The position numbers were made by a program, and so were the translations under genes. The notes under the pieces were generated by a model. The model was not told the DNA's origin and did not search any database. It saw only the letters and a program-made list of their open reading frames with translations. A DNA stretch of 35,173 bases, from assembly GCF_000003605.2 (NCBI RefSeq), contig NW_003137828.1:374542-409714 (forward strand). The letters run 5' to 3'. Origin of the DNA: Saccoglossus kowalevskii (Eukaryota; Hemichordata; Enteropneusta; Harrimaniidae). Of this stretch, positions 1 to 12,500 are shown piece by piece (the stretch's first letter is position 1; every line of letters starts with the position of its first letter).

Positions 1-183
1 TTACAGCAGCAGAATACCACAGAAATATCAGACGAAACATGGAAACACTATATATATGTATTTCGGCCTGAACCCTCTCTATGAAATTCCAGGAATTACC
101 CCCCATATGTGCAACCATTTTCCACCTTCGTACCACCCAAGCCTGAAAACAAAATCTTAATACCACGCTGAAGCGTTTGGTAA
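1..183 (+). repeat. Direct repeat, copy 1 (window edge)
   Basis: This block recurs at 545-726 with small differences (single-base changes and 1-2 base indels). Both copies end in the same GAAGCGTTTGGTAA. The first copy is cut by the window edge, so the repeated unit may be longer, or this may be a tandem unit of about 544 bp. The short ORFs inside it are not conserved between copies and I do not call them genes. Confidence 0.8.
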
Positions 184-544
184 ACAGAAATGCTCAGCGA
201 TGCAAAAAAGGATAGATATTACTTTTCAGTATACACATCTCTGATTATACAATCCCTCACATATTCTACTCCCAATTATTCCTGCGTAAAATGGAATAGC
301 CTCTTTCCATGTTGACATTCTCAGTAAAATCATGTGATAGGCTGTTACAATTGGCTGTTACATACTATTTCGCCGGTCTGGAAAATGTGTTTAATTAGCT
401 CTCATTCAAGCGACAATGCACATTTCCCAGTGGGAGTGAACCTAGCTCGAATCTGCCATTAAAAAATAGGGGTGTTTTCAGCACAAAACGAATAATCCTT
501 GAGTGCACACAATACACTGAATTTTAGAACAAATCTTGCATTAG

Positions 545-726
545 TTACAGAAGCAGAATACCACAGAAATATCAGACGAAACATGAAAACACTATATATT
601 GTATTTCGGCCTGAACCCTCTCTATTGCAATTCCAGGGATTACCCCCATATGTGCAACCATTTTCCAGCTTCGTATCACCCAACCCTGAAAACAAATTTT
701 TAATACCACGCTGAAGCGTTTGGTAA
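545..726 (+). repeat. Direct repeat, copy 2
   Basis: Second copy of the block at 1-183, same orientation, about 362 bp of unrelated sequence between them. The identity of the repeat family is unknown. Confidence 0.8.
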
Positions 727-851
727 TTAATTAATGTTACTGTCTGCGTGGTCTATCTTTGCGCGGCCGTATTGCATAAATTATGAGGGCCATACAGTGA
801 ACGAAGATTAATTCATGTAGCATATGGCATATACGGTTTGCGTTAGGGCCA

Positions 852-1073
852 AAATTAAAAAAAAATGCAATAAATTAAAGATTCAATCCAAAAATAGATA
901 AATAAGTGAAATAACAACTAAAGAATAGATTAATTAATAGAGTAGATGGATAAATAAACTAAAAATTTAAAGAATAGATAAGTAAATAAAACAATATATA
1001 AAAACGTAAAAGAATAAATAGAACAATATTAAAAAAAAATGAATGAGAGAAAGAAAGAAAGAAAGAAAAAGAA
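852..1073. repeat. A-rich low-complexity tract ending in a GAAA microsatellite
   Basis: Degenerate AATA/GATA tetranucleotide sequence that passes at 1045-1073 into a purine run with four to five GAAA units. No coding potential. Confidence 0.85.
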
Positions 1074-1994
1074 TCAGCTCATTTAGATACGTATTTTATA
1101 AAAGGTTTGAAAAAGTAAACCACCGTTGCCTCGCAACGGAGCTGATACTTTGTCCACGATTTATACCTCGGCAAAGTCACAGCGCGCGTGGGAAACAAGA
1201 TGTCGGGGAAAGTCAGCGTTGGCAGGGAGGTCGTGATTCAGACTAGTCGTGATTATCGTCGATCTCGTTTGGTAACTGAGACAGAAACACTTCACCGAGC
1301 CGCTGATTAGGTGGTGACAGTATCAGCAGAAAACCGAACAAGTCATGGAAATGAACCAGGTGATCTGAGAATGAACCAAGTCATTCCCAGTTACAAATAC
1401 CCCCACAAATATTGTCGGCACACCTCCGGTTCACGTGACGAGAACAGGTCGTTGACAAAATCGACACAATTTCAATTATGGCCCTAATCATGGCAAACTC
1501 GCTGCATTTCTTCTTTCAAGTTTAAATTTTAAAGCAGAGGTCAGTGTTTCATGGTAATTAAAAAAATCGCAAAATTTCTTGGTCATACTTCCGAAACAGA
1601 TTCTTGGATAGCATGCCTAACACAATTTGTATTTTCATATTCAGAAGTTTAGATTCGGTGCTTTAATCTATATACATGTAGCTTGTGGCCAGAACGAGGC
1701 TATAATTTTAATAATATGTAAATTTGGGAAACAGCCGCTAGACTTGTACTAATTATAAGTGCATTTCTTTTCTACTTTCATCTATTTGGTTGAAATATTA
1801 TGAAAAAATATTTAAAAATTTTCGAAATAATAGCTACTTCATATCATTATTACTAATTAAAACTAACCATAATGTCACAATACCATTCATCTCTGGATTG
1901 GTTAATTTAAATTCTAACAGCTATTTATACAATAAATTATACCTATAAAAATAACTACCCGGGGTTTCTGCTACGATCAACGAGTTTTGGTAAA

Positions 1995-2021
1995 CCTCAG
2001 ACTAGTAATACTAGTCTGAGG
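1995..2021. repeat. Perfect 13-bp-arm palindrome
   Basis: CCTCAGACTAGTA at 1995-2007 and its exact reverse complement at 2009-2021 are separated by a single A. The palindrome is bracketed by a direct repeat GGTAAAC (1989-1995 and 2020-2026, overlapping its ends). It could be the remnant of a foldback element or a DNA-level hairpin. Confidence 0.85.
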
Positions 2022-3255
2022 GTAAACACAATGTGTATTTTTTATTTTAGCTGACCCTGACATAGTACTTGGTTGTTGATACATCAGTGCTATATTGCAA
2101 AGCGTTGGCCTCTCACATGCTAGCAACAATGTCGTGGAGGGTTGCCACGTTTCCTCAAGCAGAAGGTGTCGAGAATTGTTTGCACGTTCCCCACAAATTT
2201 GAGCGTTTTAATGTTTCTCTATATGTTTCTCTTTTGGTAGCGCATCGAAATGTGTAGCCAAGTCTTATTTGAAAAAAAAAACCTGTTGGGAACAGATTTA
2301 TGTGATTAACATATTTGGGGATACCGTATGATATTCTTTATCTTACATTACGTCACTATAGTTTATAGCCTATCACGTTAATGTAACTTGAGATTGCCCG
2401 CCAGAATGTAAACTTGTCACATGTGTGAGTCAAGACTAACATGAGGCAGTAGTGTTTAGATCACGGAATAAAGTAGTCGTGCTTTTCAACTCGAAGTAAC
2501 TGGCTTGTTATCTAATTCTGAAAAGATCCTATACCCCACAAAACCTATATAATTCAAAGCTTGAGCTAAAGAATCAGAATGGAATTAAGCAAATTCGTGC
2601 ATATTATATTGTGAGATAATACATCTGAACCCAACAAATCTTACCATACCGCATTCTAATAGGATTTGTTACTCATGTATGTTTTGCGTAATATTTAATC
2701 TTATTTTGGTAATAATTTACTTTCAGCATATAATTAAATTTAAAATCCTCACCGGGAATCATTATCAATAAAAATATATCATCATGATGATACCATTCAT
2801 AGATTATTCGATATATCCAAATTTGAAAATCAGTTATCTGCGTGCGCATTCATAGCCTGATGTAGTGACACCGTTACCAACACAACCCATCCTACCCAGT
2901 CCACTTAGGCGGATCTGTAGTATACGTCGCATTACAAGTCAAAAGTGATGAATTTGTTTGCGCGTATCTGTTGTCCGACTTATTTAGCAGATTATTAGCG
3001 AATGTCTGTTATATCTGTCATCGTTTAGGCTCATGCGAGGTCCTGGACGGAACTTGACTCAGTGATTTGGAACTAATTACGATATAACCGTTGCCATCTG
3101 TACCGCTATTTCTGACAGTTGGTATTCGCAGTTAGTAATATAGTGAACGATTAATCAAAAGATATGACGTCTTTATACTGCTTTGTAATTGGTTAAGGTT
3201 TTTAAAGTGAATAAAGTTGTTTTAGTTGGTCTTGGCGAGTACACCAGGAGAGACG

Positions 3256-3324
3256 CAATCTTGGGGCAGTCTAGGGACAGAGTCTAGAGGCAGTCTTGGG
3301 TCAGCCTTGAGATAGTCTTGGGGA
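3256..3324. repeat. Degenerate 11-13 bp tandem array
   Basis: Six imperfect units of the type CAGTCTTGGGG follow each other. Two units carry TCTAGRG variants. No protein reading is convincing in this stretch. Confidence 0.65.
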
Positions 3325-4910
3325 CTTTTATCCGGGGCGCTGTGTCTTATAGAGTACCCGACTGACCGACTAAAGACGAGAGTTGATACGTATTCCATTG
3401 TGTGCGTCTATTTGACTGTAGAGTTAACTTTAAGTGACGTTCCCGATTTCGTACCTCAAGCAGACGAGATATAGAGACCAGACGAGATTTCCCCCTGACA
3501 CGTGTTGGAGAACCCAGAGGAGAAGAATTGCCCCGTGATACAAATACGAATCGGTGGATGTCGCATACACTGCATGTGTGATGAATGGGAGACCGATTGA
3601 CGTGAATTAGGATTGGACTAACTCGTACGTGGATATGTTGGCACGTAACAGCTGTGACTACAAGGACATACACTATGCATTCACATTGGGAACTTATACT
3701 GCAACCGTAGCCGTAGTTATTATATGCACAATCACAATGAACCCAGTGGTCACGTGACATCACATCTGTTTTTAATCAGGCGAGATGCCGTCTTTTCGTA
3801 CGTCAAATTTTCACCAAATTTTCAAATTAATTTATGCCGGGTCACGTAGGGGGCATTGCAGTTCTCCGGATATGAAGTAGCTGCGGTTAAAGGGACATCC
3901 CCCCATTTAGACCTAATCTCACAACAAATTTGCTTGCAAATTACTATGGATAATAAAAGATAGATTAACATTGTAAACAACATAAACAATCTGATTACCA
4001 GTCCCACGATTACTTGGTGCTATCCCTGGGTTTGGTAGGTCCCCCTTCAATACATATTGACCGAATCCACCACTTGTAATTTGGCTGAGAGTATGTCTAA
4101 ATACAAATTAAAATGTTGCTTTTAAAAGCACGAATAATAAATTTTAATGATCTGGTCTTGCGTTTGTTGCAGATTTAAAATATTCGACATATTTGTTTTT
4201 AACTCACTCATACTTGTAACAGACAGTCGCAGTGCCCGAATGTTATTGTTTACACATGTAATTATAAACCGTACAAGAAAAGCGTGGAATACAAAACTTG
4301 TATATTAACAAGTATTTATTATAACTAACTGACAGTGTGTTTTAATTGATTACAATTTGTTTGTCTATAGGCTGGTCATTTTACCCAAAAAAGGGCCAGC
4401 ATATATCTTATCGCAGTTGTCGCTGCTAGAGGGCGACATATAAGTAGTTCATACATTCAACGCAGGGCCTGTTGTCAAATGAAAATTTACTAAGTCTGAC
4501 ATTTTTATCTTTCGAAAAAATGAACAGCGAAGCTTGAGATACTTATAAAGAAAAAATAACCTTGTAGCAGACATATACAAATAGTTAATACAAAAAAATA
4601 TTTGCCCTGTATTTGTACCTGTTGTTGTCTTTCCTAAACTACGACTCAGAATGAAGTCAAGCGATTGTCTAATAACATGCATATAATTACAATGCAAAAT
4701 AAGCCACGTACATGGCATTTGAACTTGACATAAATACTGTAAAACGCTTTGAAATATAGCTACATGCCATTTGGCTCAATGTACAAATTAACAAAATCAT
4801 TATTTAGCTAGAGTGCCAACAATCTCATTGTGAGAATATACTTTATTTTAAATTACCTACAATAAACGTTGAATTAGCAAAATTACAGATTTACGGAACT
4901 ACAAAATTAC
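3325..4910. other. Gene-free stretch
   Basis: An open frame on the minus strand at 3347-3763 (138 codons) has no recognisable motif, and I do not call it a gene. The only other item seen is a CTAGAGGGCGAC segment near 4426-4437 that resembles the core of an insulator-protein (CTCF) motif; it is a single weak match. Confidence 0.5.
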
Positions 4911-4975
4911 TAGCCTGACACGGTCGCGTGAGTTGCGCCCTCCACGGTGCTACAAACCCAAAATGTGTCAGGCTA
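4911..4975. mobile_element. MITE, 65 bp, TAGCCTGACAC inverted ends
   Basis: The ends TAGCCTGACAC (4911-4921) and GTGTCAGGCTA (4965-4975) are exact inverse complements, and both finish in TA, which fits a TA target site. The left interior GCGTGAGTTGCGCCCTC also occurs, inverted, in the larger element at 15760-15876, so the two are one family. This copy looks internally deleted: the right arm is reduced to the terminal bases. Confidence 0.8.
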
Positions 4976-5947
4976 CACAATTAAATCCCAGCTAAAAAGC
5001 CATGTTTTACAGTCCGTATGTGTGAGTGCGTTTCGTCGGTACACGATTCTTAGTAAATATCAAAATGAATACAAGTGTCTGATTCAGAAACAAGAGTTTT
5101 AATAATTATCAAATGCATCTTATTTATTATGATACTAAACGCCCGAGCATATACCGCCTTTCGCAAGTGTGTCTCTCCCGGGCATATACCTCTCATTTCG
5201 TCATTCAAACAACACACACCCCATTAGTGATGATGTGTACGCCAGTTTTTGACATGTTTGTCTTCAAAATTAAATGCGTCGATATTTACACGCAATATTT
5301 GATATATAATGGAACCATGGTGATCTGCTCACAATACAGAACACGCATCAAAGTGAGTTTACAACATTATTGGGTCACATGACGTTTTCCTAGTACTGAA
5401 CCATCATAAAAACTGAATACGATATTTTGAGCCACCTCATCCAAATTTAAGCATGACGTCATTACATTATCCGCGGTTGCAGATAGGATTTTCCAATAGG
5501 TTCAGCAGTTACAAAAAAAAAGTATAAAAATGACGTCATCATTGATGTAACATTTATGTTAATACTAAGAGCTATTAAAATGCAACACGTTTGATACACT
5601 TCATGTTGAAGCACTAAACGCCTACATCTGCCCGATACAATGTATTGTGATGTAACGTGATGTGATATGTTGTGTTGTGAATTGATATGCAATGTGATGT
5701 GTTGCTATGTGACGTGAAGTAATGTAACGTAATTTAATGTAATATGTGGTGATAACATTTGATGTGATATGATTTAATGGAACGTGACGTGGCGTGATGC
5801 GATGTAACGTAGTGTGCCCGAAAATGACCCTTTTAGCCTATATGTGAAAGTGATTCCGGTATATACTCGATTTGTACTGCCCCCAAACCCACTGAAGATC
5901 TGGTGATGCGCTGGCAGTATTTCGATTCATTAAAACGAAGCTATATG
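4976..5947. other. Gene-free stretch downstream of the first sulfotransferase gene
   Basis: Contains two TGACGTCA octamers (5454-5461, 5531-5538) and the GTGAT-type array at 5640-5820. The ORF at 5113-5382 has no recognisable features. Confidence 0.5.
5640..5820. repeat. Degenerate GTGAT/GTAAY array
   Basis: About 180 bp made of short words such as GTGATGT, GTAACGT and GTGACGT with a loose period of 5-10 bp. It is low complexity rather than a clean tandem repeat. Confidence 0.7.
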
Positions 5948-5953
5948 TTTATT
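5948..5953 (-). terminator. Poly(A) signal candidate for the sulfotransferase gene at 6056-7231
   Basis: AATAAA on the minus strand, about 100 nt beyond the stop codon at 6056-6058. It is the first canonical hexamer I see downstream of the gene. Transcript evidence would be needed to confirm it. Confidence 0.5.
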
Positions 5954-6055
5954 GAATTCAGGATGTGTATATCATTTTGCAATGGTTTCATTGGCCGAAA
6001 TATACCACGTGACCGCTACTATAAACATGCGCTGATTGTCAATGAATAAGTATTA

Positions 6056-7231
6056 TTATTTTGCGGGAGCCTCCTTCATGAGTCCCTGGTTCTCACCGTA
6101 GTTTTCAGACCACGAAAATGGCTTTTTAAACATATCCGACAAGGAACGATCGTATGGTGCAAAAAATTGGTATAGTTTCTGTTTAGTGTCCTCGTCCACT
6201 TCTGGTCGTTTTCGTCGTTTCTTGTTTTTCTTTGGTTTAACGCAGATATTTTCGGGAAACACTAAGCACTGTTGTCCTGTTTTTTTCTCATTGGCATCGC
6301 CGAAGTGTTCACTTGCGAAGTAACGCGGAAGGCCGAGGAAATCTTCGAGTTTCTGCAGAGCGCTGGCCGGGCGATCGATCAACTCACGGCTGTCAATAAG
6401 GTGAAATTGTTCTTGTGGAAAGTACTGCAACCACCTTAAGAAATGCTTAAAATACAAGCTGCTGTCTATAATCGTATTAAGGTGGTTCACGTTACCTTGT
6501 CGTTCTTGCTCAATAACAGTCTCTTCGAACGTCTTGCCAACTTTTGACTGCTGGTCACTTTCTCCGCCACGCGCCTTCGCTTGCACGTACTCTGATATGG
6601 CCCGCTTTACTGGGTCACAAATCACCGCGATTATTTTAATACGTGGAGATATTTCGTCATGAATCCTTTTAGGTACATCGTGTGGGATAACAAAATATTC
6701 AGGGGTTCGCTCGATGGTTAGTTGTTTCTCCGTCGTATAGGGCATCTGTTTCCGATACAGCTCCAACCCCTTATCGTACGAGCCACTGAATAACTCGAGC
6801 GGCACGAGCTCGGAGCGCATCTCGACGTTGGGATGGAACCGTAAAAACTGAAGTATCCGTCCGAGGCCACATTTACGAACACCAGTCAATATAGCTTGCG
6901 GCAGTTGCTGCGAACATCCGCGTGTTTTTAGTGTTTTTTTATCGACAAGCACTCGCTGGCTCAAATCGTCCGTGTTCGGTACGTAACACGAATTATCAAA
7001 TTTCGCCTTGATGTAACCATTGATGTCATATCGAGCATAGTGGCTTATTGGCGGTACACTGCTTCGAAGTTCCGTCGGTGTCCACCCAAGACTATTCATC
7101 ACCGAGGTTTTCAGTTGCGGCTCGTGCACACAGATGTACATAATCCATAAACAGCAGCAAAATATCAAAATGGCTACTTCTATTCCATGCCTCCGCCAAA
7201 ACGAGTGGACAGGTCTTCGTCTGACAGGCAT
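6056..7231 (-). CDS. Heparan sulfate 3-O-sulfotransferase-like type II membrane protein
   Basis: Intronless ORF of 391 codons. The ATG has A at -3, and a basic head (MPVRRR) is followed by one hydrophobic segment at about residues 17-35, which gives the type II topology of Golgi sulfotransferases. From about residue 108 the protein follows the HS 3-O-sulfotransferase domain: QLPQAILTGVRK (109-120, 5'-phosphosulfate loop), LELYRKQMP, IERTPEYF (173-180), CDPVKRAISEY (205-215, 3'-phosphate motif), SSLYFKHFLRWL, and the C322/C330 pair matching the family disulfide. The family moves sulfate from PAPS to glucosamine in heparan sulfate. Odd points are that the loop reads KCGLGR where KGGTR is usual, the Arg before DP is Cys, the usual catalytic Glu position is Leu142 (Glu141 adjacent), and a KKNKKRRKR stretch lies at 334-342. 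It may be a diverged enzyme or a pseudoenzyme. Family assignment is firm; activity is open. Confidence 0.88.
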   Translation of the reverse strand: MPVRRRPVHSFWRRHGIEVAILIFCCCLWIMYICVHEPQLKTSVMNSLGWTPTELRSSVPPISHYARYDINGYIKAKFDNSCYVPNTDDLSQRVLVDKKTLKTRGCSQQLPQAILTGVRKCGLGRILQFLRFHPNVEMRSELVPLELFSGSYDKGLELYRKQMPYTTEKQLTIERTPEYFVIPHDVPKRIHDEISPRIKIIAVICDPVKRAISEYVQAKARGGESDQQSKVGKTFEETVIEQERQGNVNHLNTIIDSSLYFKHFLRWLQYFPQEQFHLIDSRELIDRPASALQKLEDFLGLPRYFASEHFGDANEKKTGQQCLVFPENICVKPKKNKKRRKRPEVDEDTKQKLYQFFAPYDRSLSDMFKKPFSWSENYGENQGLMKEAPAK

Positions 7232-9460
7232 GGTTGTGGCGTTGAACCAAGGAAAAAACGTCAGAAATGGTTCTAGATTCGAACCGAATTAACCAATTTC
7301 CCCAAAGTGAGATATCAGAGTCCTATTATAATGAATATTCAAATTAGATGCCCAGTGGTTCTATTATTCGTGGTTTTGAAAATTAGTCTTCCCGGCATCA
7401 GCTGCGAGTTTACGTATTAAATCCGCCAACAAGCTGTCGCATCAGATTATTTCGACGAACTGTCACTAGGAACTCACCCATTTTGTCAATATAGTACACA
7501 TTCTATCTATTAGATTTGTGTTTTATCTTCCCGTGGGTATCTCCTTTTCAAATTTTTGGTTGAAAAAATAAATATTTACAATCACACTGAAAATGATCTC
7601 GAAATATAGAAATGGTGCCGCCGGGAACCAATCATAGGACACGATAGACCACGCCTTTCACCACTGGGCACTCACTGGGCACTCACTGGGCATATAGACA
7701 CAATTGAAGTATGTTTTTTTTTAAAGTCTAGAGCGATTTACAACGTGTGTTTGTACTGTGGTTAATTCTTTTTGCGATGGGAGCTGCAAAACTGCAACAG
7801 TATTGAATATCATTTTATTACGCCCCTCCTAGTGGGATGGGTCTTACCATTACACAGTCAATTTTATATTATTTATTACATAATTGATATCAAATAGCAA
7901 CCAAATAAGTGAGTATACAGTTAATTTCTGATTATTTACGGATACACTATTATTCATTGGAAGGTTTTGACGAATCCCAAGGACATAAGCATTTAATTAA
8001 TACGCTCGACGTATTCGGTTTTACATAACACCCTGAACAATGGTCACAGCGCAACAGGTGAGACGTGTGTTACCAAATACAAATATCTATTTATCTGTAT
8101 TTTAAGCACATACAGTCGAAACAAAAACATCGGGGAAAGGTAGCAGATATGCATACGCCTGAAAAGTCACTTGTTGGTGCTATCGAACTCTATATCTTGT
8201 CTCCAGGGTGTTCATTGCCACAAATAATTTACAATTCCAATGTATGAATTCAATCTCTGAAAATATAGAAAATTATTCTATAATTTGTGGTATAGTTTGA
8301 TTCACATTGCAGAGGGGCTGAGCTCCACACAACTACTATTATATATTGTGTCTCGGGTACAGTGCCGTCAATTTTGCCCAAGTAGCATTTGCGTACGTCT
8401 ACTATGTCACGTGCTCATATTTCTATAAATTCAATTTATTAGACATTAACAGAAGCAGAAGTTTGAAAAAATGCCTTTTTAGTGATATACTACAAATTGG
8501 GAGCTAAGCATGGATAGAGACTAATATTTCCTTCTTCATGACAATCCACTGAATAAACTGAAATTGATGTAGTGCTCTCATCGTTCGTGAGGTCAAGTGG
8601 TAAAGTTTACTGCTGGAGTAATAGGTATTAGGATAACTGTAATTGAAATTTGTTCGTAAATGTATTTTATATTTATGGCCGCATGATGTCTATATTCGCA
8701 TATCAAATAAAAATCAGTGAATCGGTGCCACTATGCCGTTTTCACGGTACTGGGATTACGCATGAGAACAATTTCAGTAAACATACACGTCTGGTGGAAA
8801 CTGCAAATACGTGGGATTGATGGGATAATAGAACTATGGGCTTTGAAGACTTTTATTGTAACTCTGTAGGAATCACGTAAAAATAAACAATATGCACCCA
8901 AATTCACAATTTCACTCATTAACTATATTTTTCCTGAAAATAAAATATTCTTAAAATATATAACATGGTATAGTTTATTGAACATTTTATTAAAATACAA
9001 CAGTATACAATGACTTCACCAAAGAGGTGTACAGCATCCATCAGTTAATTACATATGAGATTACATCGCCATAAATAAAATACAGTAATTGTATATTTTG
9101 TTGGATCATTTCTTTAATGACAAATTTTGCAAAAACTGTACTATGATTGGTTCCATCACCGGCCAATCGACACATCCTGGTCGGTTATGGCATCCAAATC
9201 ATTCATCCTCGATACCGTCCCCTGGTAATACCCCTTGAGTGCATGACGCTGGGTATGGTTGTCTGTATTGTTATTCTTTCAAATGTTCTCAGTACAATGT
9301 TGATCTGTTTAATAATCCACAGATGTAGCACTCAATCTCATTAAAATAAGATCATCCTAGTTTGGGCCTTATTATTTTGTTTTTGTTCTTTAAAGCAGAA
9401 GGATATCACCTGTGCAAGCGTGGGAATTGAGTTCCAAGCGACTGTGAAAGATTAATTGTC

Positions 9461-9463
<3 letters not shown>
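7232..9463. other. Gene-free stretch upstream of the first sulfotransferase gene
   Basis: This should hold the promoter of the minus-strand gene starting at 7231. An inverted CCAAT box lies at about 7628-7632, and an 11-bp triplicate is at 7662-7692. I see no convincing TATA box. The ORFs at 8065-8247, 8731-8919 and 9147-9344 show no family features. Confidence 0.5.
7662..7692. repeat. 11-bp unit in three tandem copies
   Basis: CACTGGGCACT-type unit repeated nearly perfectly three times, about 430 bp upstream of the start of the sulfotransferase gene at 6056-7231. Confidence 0.85.

Positions 9464-9516
<53 letters not shown>
9464..9516. repeat. (TA)n microsatellite
   Basis: About 53 bp of uninterrupted TA dinucleotides. 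Confidence 0.97.
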
Positions 9517-9518
<2 letters not shown>

Positions 9519-12500
9519 TGTATTGAATCTTTTATTTTATTTATATGTGACGAATACATGTGAAGAGTTGCATTTGCAGATCTAAACTGTCGACGTTTAC
9601 AGAGTTATTGCTCAATGTAATTGTCTGCTTTATGTTTAAAACAATTGCAATTTGGTCACGTGGTATACATCATACATCGTAGGCAGACAACGTTATTACC
9701 CCCCTCAATTTCGCCTCAATTATATTAGAAGATAGAAACTCTAAATATACTGTGTATCAGCAAGTTATGCCATGCCAAAACATCCTTAAATGTCTATCAT
9801 TTTAGATAAAAAAAAATGGATATGTGCTACAGACTCAGGCACTTCAAATGAGCTGGGAAATATATACCCCATAAGTATAAGAGAGTTGGATATTGCTGTA
9901 AAGTAGTGAACACTTGATATTAGTACAATTAAAACCATCCTTCTTCTTATATAATCTTGTAATTAAAACTGGTCATTAGTGTAATATTCAAAGCACGGAT
10001 TCCCAAGTTATATAAATGTAGGATTGTCGATGGAAAATACGTAATCAAATTATTTAAATTCTGCTTTATTGTAGAAGTTCAATGTTTATCAACACAAATA
10101 TCGTACACGCGCAGCGCGACGACCACCGCCCTTTAACGACCATAACCATTTTTATTGAAAAATTATTGATGAATAATGTTCATGTGGTACAGTGGTATAT
10201 AGGATGTTTGTTTGTATATAGAACTATTATTTCCAGTAAACTTTAAGCAAAGACTATATGGCAAGCTGTTTCTGTAGGAACAATAACATATCTACCATGG
10301 AGATCAGACAGACAATTGAATGTATCGCCAACTAAGTACCATTTTTGAATAATACAAAAACGTTGGATATTAACCTAGATTCTCCATTTAACCCGTGCTG
10401 AATGCCCCTTAACTACCTCTCCGAACACAACCGCTTGAGAATATTCGGGTATCCAATAACCTTTCCAAAAATCATACGGTGTGTACATTTATGGGAACCT
10501 TGATTATTCCTAAACTCGTCAGTTTTTAGTGGGGACTTTCCCACTTTTCAGGTATGAGTACTGTTCTAAGCATATTAAGTTCACTGAATGGGTGCTGTGA
10601 AAGGTCTACCATGGAGGCATAAAACCATAAGGCAGTTAAATCCCGTGGTTCATGTTCGTACATGTGCCTGTAATTTTCAACACTTCTCTGGCCATGTGTA
10701 ACCTAGCCTTGGTCAATATTTATGTTCATTCAGAGTTTGCGCACCGTTACAATGACGTCATCATCACATTGCATTGTGGGATATAAATGTATGAGTAACA
10801 ACGGGTTACATTTAATATAAGATGCAATGCAATGACGTTGACATACTGACATCTATGATGCTTAACCACAGTCTGCTGTTTTGCCGATTCATCACCATCA
10901 CTCAATGTGGATCCATACAGCCTCGATTCTGACATTATTTTAGGCACAACATGGACATACTGGATTGTGATTGCCTTCAACTCCGATGGAAATAAACCTT
11001 TTCGCAATACCTGTGATCGAGTCCATAAATGCAACTTGTGGTTGATGGTAGCGATGAACCGACAGAGTCAACCCATGTCTTTGGACAGCCCTGGACGTCG
11101 CCATCCTCTAGGCGAAAACCACAGTCAGCTGGCACACACGTGATGCGATATTTACTATATGCGGGCCGCCATCTTGAATGCGGCTTAAACTAAATAACAA
11201 GTTGTTTTTCAGATTCCTATAAATTAAGACAAAAATGCCAATCTTTCAAATTTCTTTGGCATTTTTGACTGTGACGAAAACCTGCTTGAAAATGACAGTA
11301 CCGATCCACATCGTCTGGTTTATGTGGATGATGCAGATGAATTTCATCTGCTCTTTACAATCTAACATCCCGGAAGAACAGCGTTCATTCTTCGCTTGTA
11401 GGTCCACTAAGCTTTTGCTCACTTTGATCACTGCGATTATAAACTCGCGATGCTTCTGTCTGCAGGTTGAATCAAAACACCTCTCGTTAATACTCACCTG
11501 TAAGTATTCAGGTTATATTATGATGTTTGAAAACTAACTTAAAAGTTGTATAATATGTATGTGTTGTATACTTGTAGTTTTCCAAAAAATCAGAATAATT
11601 GGGTGGATTTAGAATATGATAAGTAATATTTGAGCACATTTCATTTTAATGAGAACATGTGCATAATTAAATATAATAATTTGGTTAGACAGAATGAGAA
11701 CATTTGCATAATTAAATATGATAATTTGGTTAGACAGAATGACCTGGAAATGCTGTGTAAGAGCCAGTATTAGAGCGGGAAACTTTACACGAATTTGTAT
11801 TTCATACAAATGTACTCGTACATTATTTTGGACAAAACAAGCAAGAGTCTGCTATTTGAGCATCATGCATATATTTTCGATTCTAAAGTGAATTCGTCAT
11901 ATAATTTCTGTTTGAAAACGAGGACTATGAATTGACGTTCCTTCCAGAGCCATTTCTCGTACACGCATTGACCAATTTGTTCCAAACGTAGCACAAAGAC
12001 AAAACATAATGTCATGCATACGAATATTGAAAATAACGTCTTTTGAATGCCTGTTACAGTTCCCTGAGCTGAGGAGTAATAATAATAAAACGTTGCTTTC
12101 AGGGATTAGGGGCACGTTATTTTTGTTTCGAGATCCGATTCAAAATGACCAACTGCTGTTGTACATGCTGAGGTTATAGGTACAAACGTATATTATTTTA
12201 AGCTCAATAACAAGTGTCTACTGACACTGTTTTTATTATATTCACATGGTATATCAGTGTATGTGTTAGAACAATGAATACAATATATTGCATTGCATTA
12301 AATATGTAATGAGATGGAACATGTAAAACGTAAAAATTACAATTTAATGATTATCCCACAGTATTTTAAAACAAGTGGACAAATCCCACAATATGTGACT
12401 CGTGGTTAATCCAATTAAGCAACCCGCTGTGCAAAATGAACTGATGGCCTAGTCGTAAAATAGATTACTAATTCAATCCAATTACTACAACTTGAACATA

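Larger units (their letters stand above)
727..3255. other. Gene-free stretch with simple repeats
   Basis: No ORF here has recognisable protein features. It contains the A-rich segment at 852-1073, a small perfect hairpin at 1123-1139, the palindrome at 1995-2021, and otherwise unremarkable AT-rich sequence. Confidence 0.6.

Noticed and set aside
1123-1139. CCGTTGCCTCGCAACGG as an RFX X-box
   Set aside because: It is a neat inverted repeat but deviates from the X-box consensus at the second half site, and there is no gene next to it.
2861-3245. Possible solo LTR (starts TGTAGTGACACC, AATAAA near 3210)
   Set aside because: No target duplication, no second LTR, no primer-binding site or retroelement coding sequence.
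3347-3763. 138-codon minus-strand ORF
   Set aside because: No domain, no splice context, composition like translated non-coding DNA.
7265-7290. GGTTCGAATC on the minus strand as a tRNA T-arm
   Set aside because: The flanking bases do not form a T stem and no D or anticodon arm is present. No tRNA was found in the window.
11228-11370. Open plus-strand frame with acidic residues and a YVDD word resembling a reverse-transcriptase motif
   Set aside because: No start codon in frame, no other reverse-transcriptase motifs around YVDD, and a stop follows within a dozen codons.
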